Assembly (NCBI GenBank): GCA_023442775.1
Contig: JAEZXH010000021.1
Location: 62,001-126,000, forward strand
Direction of reading: 5' to 3'
Length of the DNA: 64,000 nt
DNA from: Bacillota bacterium
GTDB lineage: Bacteria > Bacillota > Clostridia > Tissierellales > Peptoniphilaceae
Shown in pieces: positions 41,742-50,194 of the stretch (position 1 is the stretch's first letter; the number at the start of each line of letters is the position of its first letter). The notes under the pieces are model-generated. The model saw only the letters and a list, made by a program, of their open reading frames with translations, made no database searches and was not told the DNA's origin. The position numbers were made by a program, and so were the translations under genes.

Positions 41742-41775
41742 AAAGAACCCTCACGAGGACTCATGAAGGTTCTTT
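41742..41775 (-). terminator. Terminator after jag
   Basis: Minus-strand AAGAACC ... GGTTCTTTTT with inner CATGAG/CTCGTG pairing; it includes the jag stop codon. Confidence 0.8.
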
Positions 41776-42426
41776 CTCATCATTCGCCACGGGACGAATC
41801 ACGACATGACGTGCCGAGCCCTCACCCTCGGACTCGCTTGTCACGAGAGGATTCGCCTCGAGAACGCGGTGGACCACCCGGCGTTTTCTCGGATGTTGAG
41901 GGGGCATATGAATGGGTTTTTGAAGGCGGATGGCCTTTTCTGCAAGGGCCTTGGCCTTCTCTTCAACCTTTTGTTCCTCGCGAATGCGATAGTCCGCAGC
42001 GTCGAGATAGACCCGCTGATGAATCCCTTGACGGCGAAGCATCTGGCGCAAAATCCGCTCGAGGGCATCCAGGGAGCGGCCCTCTCGACCAATGAGGCGA
42101 CGAAGGGTCCGATCGTCGGCGTCCATCCGACCGCGAAGGGCCTTGTCTTCCTCCTCGAGGACAAGGCTCACCGAAAGGCCCATCGCCTCGAAGAGACCCA
42201 TGAGAAGATCGTAAATCTCCTTGTGCTCTCCCTCGTAGGGAGAAGACTCCTCCTTCGGTTCAGGTCCCTCGAGTTCCACCACCGCATCCCGGCCCCCAAG
42301 GCCCAAGATGGGAAGGCGCGGCGCCTCCAAAATCTTCACCTCGAGTTCATGGACCTCACACCCAAGCTGTCTCGCCCCTTCCTTGACCGCTTCATCCACG
42401 GTGGGAGCGTTGACGACAATCTTCAT
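41761..42426 (-). CDS. jag: RNA-binding protein Jag/KhpB
   Basis: 221 aa. Jag_N domain (VVNAPTVDEAVKEGARQLGC), a linker, KH domain around RRLIGREGRSLDALERILRQML, and R3H domain (ALAEKAIRLQKP ... MPPQHPRKRRVVHRVLE). It binds RNA with KhpA and affects cell division and elongation in streptococci. Start overlaps the yidC stop by four bases. Confidence 0.95.
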   Translation of the reverse strand: MKIVVNAPTVDEAVKEGARQLGCEVHELEVKILEAPRLPILGLGGRDAVVELEGPEPKEESSPYEGEHKEIYDLLMGLFEAMGLSVSLVLEEEDKALRGRMDADDRTLRRLIGREGRSLDALERILRQMLRRQGIHQRVYLDAADYRIREEQKVEEKAKALAEKAIRLQKPIHMPPQHPRKRRVVHRVLEANPLVTSESEGEGSARHVVIRPVANDEKEPS

Positions 42427-43160
42427 AGGCTCTCATCTCCCATGTGTTCCGCCTTCACAATCGAACGATTCGAGAGAACCTGTTGGACCAGGGAGAAGAG
42501 GTTACTCACCGTCCAGTAGAGGACGAAGCCTGCCGCGTATTGACGTCCCCAGAAGAGAATCATCAGGGGCATCATGTAAGTCATGGTCTTCATCATGTTG
42601 TCCGACTGCTCGTTGGTGCCCGCCCCGATTTCCTTTTGCTTCTTCTGCATCACATAGGAGACTAAGAACGTGGTCACCGCGGCGAGAATGGGAAGAATCA
42701 TCGTCTTATCCACGTGATCGAGGTTTTGGATGTAGAAGAAATTCTTCGCCATGGACTGATAGAACCCAGGCTCAGTAAAGGCGTACTTTTCCGGATCCTT
42801 AAAGATTCCCAAAAAGGCGATGAGGATCGGGAATTGTATCAAGAGGGGAAGACACCCCGCCAAGGGATTAAATCCCGCCTCCTTGTAGAGGGCCTGTTGC
42901 TTCTGGGCCAGCGTCGTCGGGTCGTTCTTATATTTCTTTTGAATCTTCTTCATCTCCGGTTGGAGCTGGGCCATGCGAGCCTGATTCTTCGTCTGACTAA
43001 TGGTCAGCGGCACCAGGAGAAGTTTGAAGATGATCGTGGTCAAGATGACCGACAGGGCATAAAAGGACACACTCTTTGGCTCTTGTCCAATCCCCGAAGC
43101 GAGGAGGTGGTAGACGAAGTATAAGAGTTTGCCCAAGAGACTACTCAGTAGGGAGATCAC
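42423..43160 (-). CDS. yidC: Membrane protein insertase YidC
   Basis: 245 aa, the short Gram-positive form, with five membrane segments. YALSVILTTIIFKLLLVPLTISQ carries the conserved groove Arg/Lys region, followed by the cytoplasmic coiled hairpin and LAGCLPLLIQFPILIAFLGIF. No lipobox is visible, unlike many firmicute YidC proteins. The GTG at 43160 after AGAGAGGG begins at the first membrane segment; the longer ATG frame adds an Arg-rich stretch and is unlikely. Confidence 0.94.
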   Translation of the reverse strand: MISLLSSLLGKLLYFVYHLLASGIGQEPKSVSFYALSVILTTIIFKLLLVPLTISQTKNQARMAQLQPEMKKIQKKYKNDPTTLAQKQQALYKEAGFNPLAGCLPLLIQFPILIAFLGIFKDPEKYAFTEPGFYQSMAKNFFYIQNLDHVDKTMILPILAAVTTFLVSYVMQKKQKEIGAGTNEQSDNMMKTMTYMMPLMILFWGRQYAAGFVLYWTVSNLFSLVQQVLSNRSIVKAEHMGDESL

Positions 43161-43183
43161 GTAACCCTCTCTTTCTATGCGGT

Positions 43184-43399
43184 CTAGGGAACTGGATCGT
43201 ATCCGCCGGGGTGGAAAGGATGACAACGCAAAATGCGCCTCACGCTCAGCCACGTCCCCTTGAAGAAACCATAGCGCCGATAGGCCTCCAGGGCATAGGC
43301 ACTACAGGTGGGACGAAACCGACAGTGGGCGCCGGGGAGGAGATAGGGAGAAATCACCCGCTGATAGACGCGAATGAGAAAAATCATCACCCATTTCAT
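43184..43399 (-). CDS. yidD: Membrane protein insertion efficiency factor YidD
   Basis: 71 aa, normal. FLIRVYQRVISPYLLPGAHCRFRPTCSAYALEAYRRYGFFKG is the family signature with conserved Cys residues. Located in its standard place between rnpA and yidC; start overlaps the rnpA stop. Confidence 0.97.
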   Translation of the reverse strand: MKWVMIFLIRVYQRVISPYLLPGAHCRFRPTCSAYALEAYRRYGFFKGTWLSVRRILRCHPFHPGGYDPVP

Positions 43400-43746
43400 G
43401 ACGAACTTCCCTTCTTCTTCATGCGAGAGACGGAGAAGATGTGAGAAAAGGCACTCTTCAAGGTGTCATAATCACAACTTGACGCCGTCGTCTTCACCAC
43501 GAGGACCATATCCATTCCCCCACGAAGTCGAGGTCTCATCTCGGCGAAGAGTTCTCGCAGTTGCCGCTTGATGCGATTGCGCACCACGGCGCCGCCCACC
43601 TTCTTATTGATAGAAAAGCCCACCCTGGAGTAGGGTAGGTCATTTGGGCGCAGATACAGAGTAAACTGACGATTCCCGAAGGTCTTTCTCCTCTTGTAGA
43701 CCCTCGTAAACTCCTCATTCTTCTTGAGATAAAAGCGGCTCTTCAT
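43396..43746 (-). CDS. rnpA: Ribonuclease P protein component
   Basis: 116 aa. KKNEEFTRVYKRRKTFGNRQFTLYL and the RNA-binding RNR motif VVRNRIKRQLRELF are typical. It binds RNase P RNA for tRNA 5' processing. ATG at 43746 is preferred over the preceding GTG because of its spacing from GAGGGG. The RNase P RNA gene is not in this window. Confidence 0.96.
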   Translation of the reverse strand: MKSRFYLKKNEEFTRVYKRRKTFGNRQFTLYLRPNDLPYSRVGFSINKKVGGAVVRNRIKRQLRELFAEMRPRLRGGMDMVLVVKTTASSCDYDTLKSAFSHIFSVSRMKKKGSSS

Positions 43747-43767
43747 CACAGCCCCCTCACACGCGGC

Positions 43768-43902
43768 TTAGGCGGACAGGCGCTTTCTTCCCTTTGCGCG
43801 ACGACGACGAATCACGGCGCGGCCACCACGAGTGCGCATACGTGCGCGGAATCCGTGCTCTCTGGAACGTTGCTTTCTCTTCGGTTGAAAAGTTCTCTTC
43901 AT
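43768..43902 (-). CDS. rpmH: 50S ribosomal protein L34
   Basis: 44 aa: KRTFQPKRKQRSREHGFRAR at the N-terminus and RRRRAKGRKRLSA at the end, the universal L34 pattern. GGAGGTGTAAAGG precedes the ATG. It is the first gene of the rpmH-rnpA-yidD-yidC-jag unit, driven by a consensus promoter. Confidence 0.98.
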   Translation of the reverse strand: MKRTFQPKRKQRSREHGFRARMRTRGGRAVIRRRRAKGRKRLSA

Positions 43903-43938
43903 CCTTTACACCTCCTTTTACGCATAGGACGCGATATT

Positions 43939-43976
43939 CTCTTTTCGATTATAGAAAAGAGGCCGCTCCTTGTCAA
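43939..43976 (-). promoter_or_regulatory. rpmH promoter with an inverted repeat over the -10
   Basis: Minus-strand TTGACA (43971-43976) and TATAAT (43948-43953), 17-base spacer: full consensus. The 8-base arms CTCTTTTC (43939-43946) and GAAAAGAG (43954-43961) flank the -10 symmetrically. Confidence 0.85.
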
Positions 43977-44028
43977 GAAAAATCGCATAAAATCAAAGAA
44001 TTCGCCCTCTTCTGAGGCCCCGGTTCTG

Positions 44029-44057
44029 TTGATAACTCGACGCTTGTTGTGTATAAT
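44029..44057 (+). promoter_or_regulatory. dnaA promoter
   Basis: TTGATA (44029-44034), 17 bases, TATAAT (44052-44057). It gives a leader of about 260 bases that carries most of the upstream DnaA boxes, so DnaA autoregulation is likely. Confidence 0.8.
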
Positions 44058-44068
44058 GTGAGAAGAGA

Positions 44069-44296
44069 TGTGCATAACTTTTGATTCTGGGGATAACTTC
44101 CACGCAAAAAGTTATCCCCAGAATTGTGCACAAGTTGTGCATAACCCCGTGGAAAAGTTCGTTGTTTTCCACAAGAGATGTCTTGCGAACGGGAAAGATT
44201 GTCCACATTCACCCTCTGTTGAATCTGTGGATAATCTTTTTTATCCACAGAACTGCGCACGTTGTGGATAACTTTTCCCCAGCCCACTTATCCCCA
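44069..44296. other. oriC, upstream part: DnaA-box cluster in the dnaA leader
   Basis: Strong boxes TGTGGATAA/TTATCCACA at 44226-44234, 44241-44249 and 44263-44271. Weaker ones: TGTGCATAA at 44069 and 44136, TGGGGATAA at 44088, TTATCCCCA at 44112 and 44288, TGTGCACAA at 44125, TTTTCCACA at 44165, TTGTCCACA at 44199. Orientation is mixed. The layout rpmH-boxes-dnaA-boxes-dnaN matches the bipartite Bacillus-type origin. Confidence 0.9.
44084..44124. repeat. 16-base perfect inverted repeat in the dnaA leader
   Basis: ATTCTGGGGATAACTT (44084-44099) and its exact complement AAGTTATCCCCAGAAT (44109-44124) flank a 9-base loop. Each arm contains one weak DnaA box (TGGGGATAA / TTATCCCCA), so DnaA could bind head to head, and in RNA it would form a stable stem just after the dnaA start point. 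Confidence 0.9.
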
Positions 44297-44324
44297 TGTG
44301 CGCTCTTTGGATGAAAGGAGGACT

Positions 44325-45659
44325 ATGCAATCCATCACTGACATCTGGCACACATTTATGAAGAGGGCACAGAACTCGCCAGATCTTCCCATCCAAACCT
44401 ACAACACGTGGTTTTCCGGGATGCGCCCCGTCTCCTATGCCCAGGGAGTCTTCTCCATCTCCGTGCCCAGCGAGCTGCACCGGGACATGATCTTGAAGCA
44501 CTACTACGACAAGTTCTCCGAGAGTCTTCTCGCGGAGATTCTCGGCACCCCGGTGCGGACGAAATTTCTCGTGGCGGGATTTGACGTGGAAGAAGAAGCA
44601 AGCCTCGACGTGGGCATCGCCCTGCACCCGGACATGAGCGCCTCGCGCCTCAATGAGCGCTACACCTTCGACTCCTTCGTCGTGGGAAAATCCAATGAAT
44701 TCGCCCATGCCGTCTCCCGCGCCGTCGCCGAGGACCCCATCGCCGCCCAGGCCAATCCCCTCTTTATCTATGGAGGCGTGGGACTTGGAAAGACCCACCT
44801 CATGCACGCCATCGGCGTCTACATGCTGGAAAAGGACCCGACGAAACGCGTCCTCTACGTCACCAGCGAACAGTTTACCAACGAATTCATCAACGCCATT
44901 CAGAGCCACCGCAACGAGGAATTTCGGGAGAAATACCGAAAAGTGGACCTCCTTCTCATCGACGACATCCAATTCATCGCCGACAAGGAGACCACCATGG
45001 AGGAATTCTTCCACACCTTCAACGAGCTTCACGGCGCCAACAAGCAGATTGTCCTCACCTCAGACCGCCCGCCCCACGAGATTAAAAAACTCCAAGACCG
45101 CCTTGTGAGCCGCTTCGCCTGGGGCCTTATCGTCGACATCGGCCAGCCGGATCTGGAGACGAGAATCGCCATCTTGCGCAACAAGAGTCGCACGAGCCGA
45201 CTCGACGTCCCCGACGAGGTCATCGACTTCATCGCCGGGCAAGTCAAGAGCAACATCCGGGAACTCGAAGGGGCCCTCACCCGGGTCATCGCCTATGGTG
45301 GCCTCTTTAACACCGTCAACGTCGAGATTGCCGCCGAAGCGTTAAAACAGCTCTACGCCCAACCCAAGGAGCGCAAGATTACCGTCTCCCTCATCAAAGA
45401 CATCGTCGCCAAGCGCTATGGCATCAACGTAGAGCAGATCGATTCGACAAAGAGGACCAACGCCATCGCCATGCCGAGACAGATTGCCATGTACTTAAGC
45501 CGTGAGATGACGAACCTCTCCTTGCCCCTCATCGGCGAAGAGTTTCACCGCGACCACTCCACGGTGAGTCACGCCTACAATAAAATCGAAGCGATGATGA
45601 AAGAAGACGCCCAATTCCGCCTAGAAATCGAAGGCATCATCACCGAGATTAAGGGATAG
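44325..45659 (+). CDS. dnaA: Chromosomal replication initiator protein DnaA
   Basis: 444 aa. Domain I MQSITDIWHTFMKR..., AAA+ domain III with Walker A YGGVGLGKTHLMHAIG, Walker B LLIDDIQF, sensor region SRFAWGLIVDIGQPD, and domain IV with the box-binding signature RDHSTVSHAYNKI. The ATG at 44325 follows AAAGGAGGACT; an earlier in-frame start lies in the DnaA-box region and is not used. It initiates replication at the flanking boxes. Confidence 0.98.
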   Translation: MQSITDIWHTFMKRAQNSPDLPIQTYNTWFSGMRPVSYAQGVFSISVPSELHRDMILKHYYDKFSESLLAEILGTPVRTKFLVAGFDVEEEASLDVGIALHPDMSASRLNERYTFDSFVVGKSNEFAHAVSRAVAEDPIAAQANPLFIYGGVGLGKTHLMHAIGVYMLEKDPTKRVLYVTSEQFTNEFINAIQSHRNEEFREKYRKVDLLLIDDIQFIADKETTMEEFFHTFNELHGANKQIVLTSDRPPHEIKKLQDRLVSRFAWGLIVDIGQPDLETRIAILRNKSRTSRLDVPDEVIDFIAGQVKSNIRELEGALTRVIAYGGLFNTVNVEIAAEALKQLYAQPKERKITVSLIKDIVAKRYGINVEQIDSTKRTNAIAMPRQIAMYLSREMTNLSLPLIGEEFHRDHSTVSHAYNKIEAMMKEDAQFRLEIEGIITEIKG

Positions 45660-45661
45660 AT

Positions 45662-45778
45662 TGTGGATAACTTCTCCTGCCATCGAAAGACTTATCCACA
45701 CCTTATCCCGAGGGGCTCGTCGAGGATTGTCCTCAAAACTCCCCTTATCCACAAATTCACAGCCCCTACTACTACTAC
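45662..45778. other. oriC, downstream part: DnaA boxes and DnaA-trio unwinding element
   Basis: DnaA boxes TGTGGATAA (45662-45670), TTATCCACA (45692-45700) and TTATCCACA (45745-45753), with a weak TTATCCCGA at 45703. After the last box come a short GC cluster (AGCCCC) and four TAC repeats (45767-45778). Box, GC cluster and TAC-type trios in this order match the Bacillus basal unwinding system, where DnaA is loaded onto one strand. This places the probable melting site between dnaA and dnaN. Confidence 0.8.
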
Positions 45779-45820
45779 GAAGTCTTTTCTCTTCCCTCTC
45801 ACGCCCACGAAGGAGGTCCC

Positions 45821-46936
45821 ATGAAATTTCGCGTCCAACGAGCACAGCTCTATCCCTACATCACTGCGGTGACAAAAGCCGTCTCCTCCCGTTCTCCCCT
45901 GGAGATCTTAAAAGGAGTCCTCTTAGAGGTCAAAGAACACCAACTCACCCTCACGGGAAGTGACGGCGAAGTGACCATCGTCACCAGTGTGGAAGTCTAC
46001 GGAGAAGAGGACGGAAGCGTTGTCATCGACGGGAACATTCTCAAAAACGTCATCCGTCACCTCCCCAATGCCGCCATCAACTTTTCTTTAGAAGGATCAG
46101 CTCTGGTCATCGTCTGTGAAGATGCGAAGTTTCAACTCTCTACGAGTTCCGCCAAGGAGTACCCAAGCCTTCCCCATTTTGAAGTCCAGGAGAGTTTTTC
46201 CGTCCCCCGCGTCGTCTTAGAGGAAGGGATTCATCACACCATCGGCTCCGTCTCCAAGGACGAGATGCGCCTGGCCTTGACGGGGATTTTGTGGGACATC
46301 GCCCCGGATTCCATCTCCTTCGTCTCCCTCGACGGATTCCGCATGGCGATGCACCGCTACCCCGTGAATGCAGGATTTGCCCGTGAGGCCATCGTCCCGA
46401 GCCGTAGCGCCCAACTTCTGACCCAACTCATGAATGACATGGTGGAGACCGTGGCCATCTCCATCTCGGACCAACACATGCGCCTTGAGTTTTCCGATCT
46501 CACCCTCTATACGAAACTCATTCAAGGTCCCTTCTTTAGCTATGAGGACCTCAGACGCACCGACCACGAAATCACCGTGAGGGTCAAGCGGGAAGAGTTG
46601 GTCCAATGTCTCTTGCGCACTGGACTTCTCTCCACCCAGGACCGCTCCAACTTGGTGCGCCTCGACGTGACGAGTCACCAAGTGGTCCTCTCCTCGAAAT
46701 CTGAAATCGGGAAAGTGCGAGAACTCTTGGAGGCTACGGTGGAGGGATATGTCTCCGAAGAGGAGCCCTTCGTCATCGCCTTTAACAACCGCTATCTCCT
46801 AGACGGGGTGGACGCCATCGCCTCGGAAGAGGTCTTGTTACAGTTTACGAATAAGATCAGCCCCTGCATCATTGAAGAAGCCGACGAGTCGAAGGACTAT
46901 TTCTACCTCGTCCTCCCCGTGCGCACTCCATTTTAA
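45821..46936 (+). CDS. dnaN: DNA polymerase III beta subunit (sliding clamp)
   Basis: 371 aa, three repeated clamp domains. N-terminus MKFRVQRAQLYPYITAVTKAVSSRSPLEILKGVLLEV; central SVSKDEMRLALTGILWDI and DGFRMAMHRYPV; C-terminal LDGVDAIASEEVLLQFTNKISPCII and LVLPVRTPF. It tethers polymerase to DNA and binds clamp-interacting peptides. GAAGGAGG precedes the ATG. Confidence 0.98.
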   Translation: MKFRVQRAQLYPYITAVTKAVSSRSPLEILKGVLLEVKEHQLTLTGSDGEVTIVTSVEVYGEEDGSVVIDGNILKNVIRHLPNAAINFSLEGSALVIVCEDAKFQLSTSSAKEYPSLPHFEVQESFSVPRVVLEEGIHHTIGSVSKDEMRLALTGILWDIAPDSISFVSLDGFRMAMHRYPVNAGFAREAIVPSRSAQLLTQLMNDMVETVAISISDQHMRLEFSDLTLYTKLIQGPFFSYEDLRRTDHEITVRVKREELVQCLLRTGLLSTQDRSNLVRLDVTSHQVVLSSKSEIGKVRELLEATVEGYVSEEEPFVIAFNNRYLLDGVDAIASEEVLLQFTNKISPCIIEEADESKDYFYLVLPVRTPF

Positions 46937-46944
46937 GGTGACCT

Positions 46945-47148
46945 ATGGAACTGAAGATTCGAGACGCGTTCATTAAACTCGACACGGCGATGAAACTCGC
47001 GGGCCTCGTGGACACGGGGGGACAGGCGAAATATTACCTCGCCGAGGAGATGGTCCTTGTCAATGACGAAGTAGAGACCCGGCGGGGAAGAAAGCTCTAT
47101 CCCGGAGATTGGTTTTCCCTGGAGGGGCAGAGGGTGAGGATTCTCTAG
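46945..47148 (+). CDS. yaaA: S4-domain RNA-binding protein YaaA
   Basis: 67 aa, S4-like fold: FIKLDTAMKLAGLVDTGGQAKYYLAEEMVLVNDEVETRRGRKLYPGD is the YaaA pattern (segments IKLDTAMKLAGLV and VLVNDEVETRRGRKL). Function is linked to ribosome assembly in Bacillus. It lies in its normal place between dnaN and recF; the stop abuts the recF start. Confidence 0.95.
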   Translation: MELKIRDAFIKLDTAMKLAGLVDTGGQAKYYLAEEMVLVNDEVETRRGRKLYPGDWFSLEGQRVRIL

Positions 47149-48237
47149 ATGATCATACGACGGCTCGAGGCAAGAGATTACAGAAACTATGCTTCCCTAG
47201 ACATCACTCTCTCAGAGGACTGTAACCTCCTCATTGGGGAGAATGGGGTTGGAAAGACCAATCTTCTCGAAGCCCTCGGCTATCTCCTCTGCGCCCAGAG
47301 CATCTTCGGGGCCAGAGACCGGGACGTCATCGCCTTTGACAAGACCTCCACCTCTCTCTCGGGGTTTCTGGAGGAGGGGGAGGAAGAGCGAAAAATCTTT
47401 CTCTCCGAGGAGAAAAAGGACCTCTTCCGAGACGGGGAGAAAATCAAGAGGCGGAGGGAATTTCTCCTGGGCACCGCCTACGTCCTCTTTCGCCCCGTAG
47501 ATCTCAACCTCATTAAACTCTCCCCAAAACACCGCAGGGATTACCTCGACGAAGCCCTCTCTCACATCAATCCCTACTACGAAAGAACACTTCTTACCTA
47601 CAAGAAAGTCTTGGAAGAGCGAAACGCCTTCTTAAAAGAAGAGCGAAAACGAGGCGACGAGATACTCCTCGACGTCTATGATGAGCAGCTCGTCAGACTT
47701 GCAGAGGAACTCATTGAAGCTCGTCTTCGCGCCATCTCCCGCCTCTCGAAGAGGGCAAGAGACATCTACGCCCACATGAGTGGAGAGAGAGAAGTCCTAG
47801 GGATGAAATATCTCTCAAGTCTTCCCTTTTCCTTTGATGGGGGAAAGAACAAGGAGGCCTTCCTCCGCGCCCTCAAAGAGCGGCGAGGGGAGGACTTGGT
47901 GAGACGGCAGACCACCCTCGGCCCCCACAGAGACGACATCGCCTTCACCCTCGGCGGACACGACGCCCGTCGCTTTGCAAGCCAGGGTCAGCAGCGCTCG
48001 CTCCTACTCTCCATGAAACTTGCCGAGGTGGACCTCATCGAAGAAGAGCGCCATATCAAGCCCATTCTTCTCCTCGACGACGTCTTTTCCGAACTGGACA
48101 AGAAGCGCAAGGAGGCCCTCCTGGAAAACTTGGAGAAGACCCAGAGTGTCATCACCATGGCCGAGGCCATCCCCGAGGTGAATCAGCGGGCCAAGGGCCG
48201 TTTTCTCATTACAAAAGAGCACATCGAAGAAATCTAG
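47149..48237 (+). CDS. recF: DNA replication and repair protein RecF
   Basis: 362 aa SMC-like ATPase. Walker A GENGVGKTNLLEAL (about residues 28-41), signature region ASQGQQRSLLLSMKLAE, Walker B ILLLDDVFSELDKKRKEAL. It helps load RecA at single-strand gaps. Starts directly at the yaaA stop. Confidence 0.97.
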   Translation: MIIRRLEARDYRNYASLDITLSEDCNLLIGENGVGKTNLLEALGYLLCAQSIFGARDRDVIAFDKTSTSLSGFLEEGEEERKIFLSEEKKDLFRDGEKIKRRREFLLGTAYVLFRPVDLNLIKLSPKHRRDYLDEALSHINPYYERTLLTYKKVLEERNAFLKEERKRGDEILLDVYDEQLVRLAEELIEARLRAISRLSKRARDIYAHMSGEREVLGMKYLSSLPFSFDGGKNKEAFLRALKERRGEDLVRRQTTLGPHRDDIAFTLGGHDARRFASQGQQRSLLLSMKLAEVDLIEEERHIKPILLLDDVFSELDKKRKEALLENLEKTQSVITMAEAIPEVNQRAKGRFLITKEHIEEI

Positions 48238-48250
48238 AAAGGGGGTCCCT

Positions 48251-50182
48251 GTGACAAAGGAAAGGGACGCACGCCAGTATTCGGCAGAGGATATACAAGT
48301 ATTAACAGGACTTGAGCCCGTGCGCAAGAGACCGGGGATGTACATCGGTTCCACAGGCCCCCGAGGACTGCACCACATGGTCTACGAGATCGTGGACAAC
48401 TCCATTGACGAGGCCTTGGCGGGAATCTGTGACACCATCGACATCGTCCTTCACGCCGACGGCTCCATCTCCGTCGCCGACAACGGCTCGGGCATCCCCG
48501 TGGAACGCCATCCCCAGACGGGAAAATCCACGGTGGAGACGGTATTAACCATCCTCCACGCCGGGGGAAAATTCAACAACGGCGCCTACAAGGTCTCCGG
48601 CGGTCTTCACGGCGTCGGGGTCTCGGTGGTCAACGCCCTCTCGAAACGCCTCGTCGCCGAGGTGACCCGGGATGGGCACATCTACCGTCAAGAGTTTTCA
48701 AGGGGCCTTCCCACCACGGACCTCGAGGAGATTGCCGACGTGGACGAGACCTTACACGGCACGAAGATTTCCTTCGTCCCCGACGACGAGATCTTCACCG
48801 AGACCGTGGAATTTTCCTATGACGTCCTCGCCAAGAGATTTCGGGAGATGGCCTTTCTCAACAAGGGCGTGAAGATTCTCTTCAAAGACGAGAGAAGTGA
48901 TGAGGGCAAGAAGGAGACCTTCCACTACGAGGGGGGCATCAAGTCCTTTGTCGAACACATCAACAAGTCCAAGACCCCGATTCACAAAGACGTCATCTAC
49001 ATGGAAGAACTCCGTGGGGGCACGATGGTGGAAGTGGCGATGCAATACACCGACGCCTACAGCGAAAACATCCTCACCTTCGCCAACAACATCAACACGG
49101 AAGAGGGGGGCACCCACCTCTCGGGATTTCGTAGCGCACTGACTCGGAGCATCAACGAGTACGGCCGCAAGTACAATATCATCAAGGAAAAAGAGGAAAA
49201 TCTCTCGGGAGACGACGTCAGGGAAGGTCTCACTGGAGTCATCTCCGTCAAGCTCCCCCAACCCCAATTCGAGGGACAGACCAAGGGAAAACTTGGAAAC
49301 TCGGAGACGAGAAGCGTCGTCGATTCAGTGGTGAGCGAATGCCTCGAGTCCTACCTCGAGGAGCACCCGAAGGTGGCGAAGGTCATCTTGGAAAAGTCCC
49401 TCTCGGCGCGGCGCGCACGGGAGGCGGCAAGAAAGGCGCGAGACCTCACCCGCAAGCGCTCCATCTTGGACAACACCACCCTTCCTGGAAAATTGAGAGA
49501 CTGTCAAAGTGACGATGCCTCGGAGACGGAGATCTTCCTCGTCGAGGGGGATTCCGCAGGAGGCTCCGCCACGGGAGGACGGGACAGCCGCTTCCAAGCA
49601 ATCTTGCCCCTTCGCGGGAAGATCATGAACGTGGAGAAGGCGCGCCTCGATAAAATCCTAAACTCCGACGAAATCAAGGCCATGGTCACCGCCTTCGGGA
49701 CGGGAATCGGGCCAGAGTTTGACATCGAAAAACTCCGCTACGGCAAGATCATCATCATGACCGATGCGGACGTGGACGGCGCTCACATCAGCACCCTTCT
49801 GCTCACCTTCTTCTTCCGCTACATGCGCCCCCTCATCGAGGGCGGCCACGTCTACGTGGCAAAGCCGCCCCTCTTTGGGATCAAGCGTGGCTCGAAGGTT
49901 CTTCGCTATTGCTACAATGAAGAAGAGTTAAAGCGCGCCCTCGACGACCTGGGACGGGAGAAGAACCTCCGGGTTGGCCGGTACAAGGGGCTTGGGGAGA
50001 TGGATGCGGACCAACTCTGGGCCACCACCATGGACCCGGACGTGCGGGTTCTCTTGAAGGTGGACATCGAAGACGCCCTCGAGGCGGACGAAGTCTTCTC
50101 CATGCTCATGGGCAACGACGTGGAACCTCGCCGGGCCTTTATTGAAGAGAACGCCACCTACGTGGAATACATCGACGCCTAA
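48251..50182 (+). CDS. gyrB: DNA gyrase subunit B
   Basis: 643 aa. GHKL ATPase domain: VRKRPGMYIGSTGPRGLHHMVYEIVDNSIDEA, DNGSGIPV and GGLHGVGVSVVNALS; Toprim domain with FLVEGDSAGGSA and TDADVDGAHI. With GyrA it introduces negative supercoils. GTG start after AAAGGGGGTCCCT. No frame disruption. Confidence 0.98.
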   Translation: MTKERDARQYSAEDIQVLTGLEPVRKRPGMYIGSTGPRGLHHMVYEIVDNSIDEALAGICDTIDIVLHADGSISVADNGSGIPVERHPQTGKSTVETVLTILHAGGKFNNGAYKVSGGLHGVGVSVVNALSKRLVAEVTRDGHIYRQEFSRGLPTTDLEEIADVDETLHGTKISFVPDDEIFTETVEFSYDVLAKRFREMAFLNKGVKILFKDERSDEGKKETFHYEGGIKSFVEHINKSKTPIHKDVIYMEELRGGTMVEVAMQYTDAYSENILTFANNINTEEGGTHLSGFRSALTRSINEYGRKYNIIKEKEENLSGDDVREGLTGVISVKLPQPQFEGQTKGKLGNSETRSVVDSVVSECLESYLEEHPKVAKVILEKSLSARRAREAARKARDLTRKRSILDNTTLPGKLRDCQSDDASETEIFLVEGDSAGGSATGGRDSRFQAILPLRGKIMNVEKARLDKILNSDEIKAMVTAFGTGIGPEFDIEKLRYGKIIIMTDADVDGAHISTLLLTFFFRYMRPLIEGGHVYVAKPPLFGIKRGSKVLRYCYNEEELKRALDDLGREKNLRVGRYKGLGEMDADQLWATTMDPDVRVLLKVDIEDALEADEVFSMLMGNDVEPRRAFIEENATYVEYIDA

Positions 50183-50194
50183 GAGGAGGAATCT

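Noticed and set aside
43903..44324. Small protein genes in the rpmH-dnaA interval
   Set aside because: Frames of 60-100 codons there consist of DnaA-box repeats and have no ribosome site; the region is the origin.
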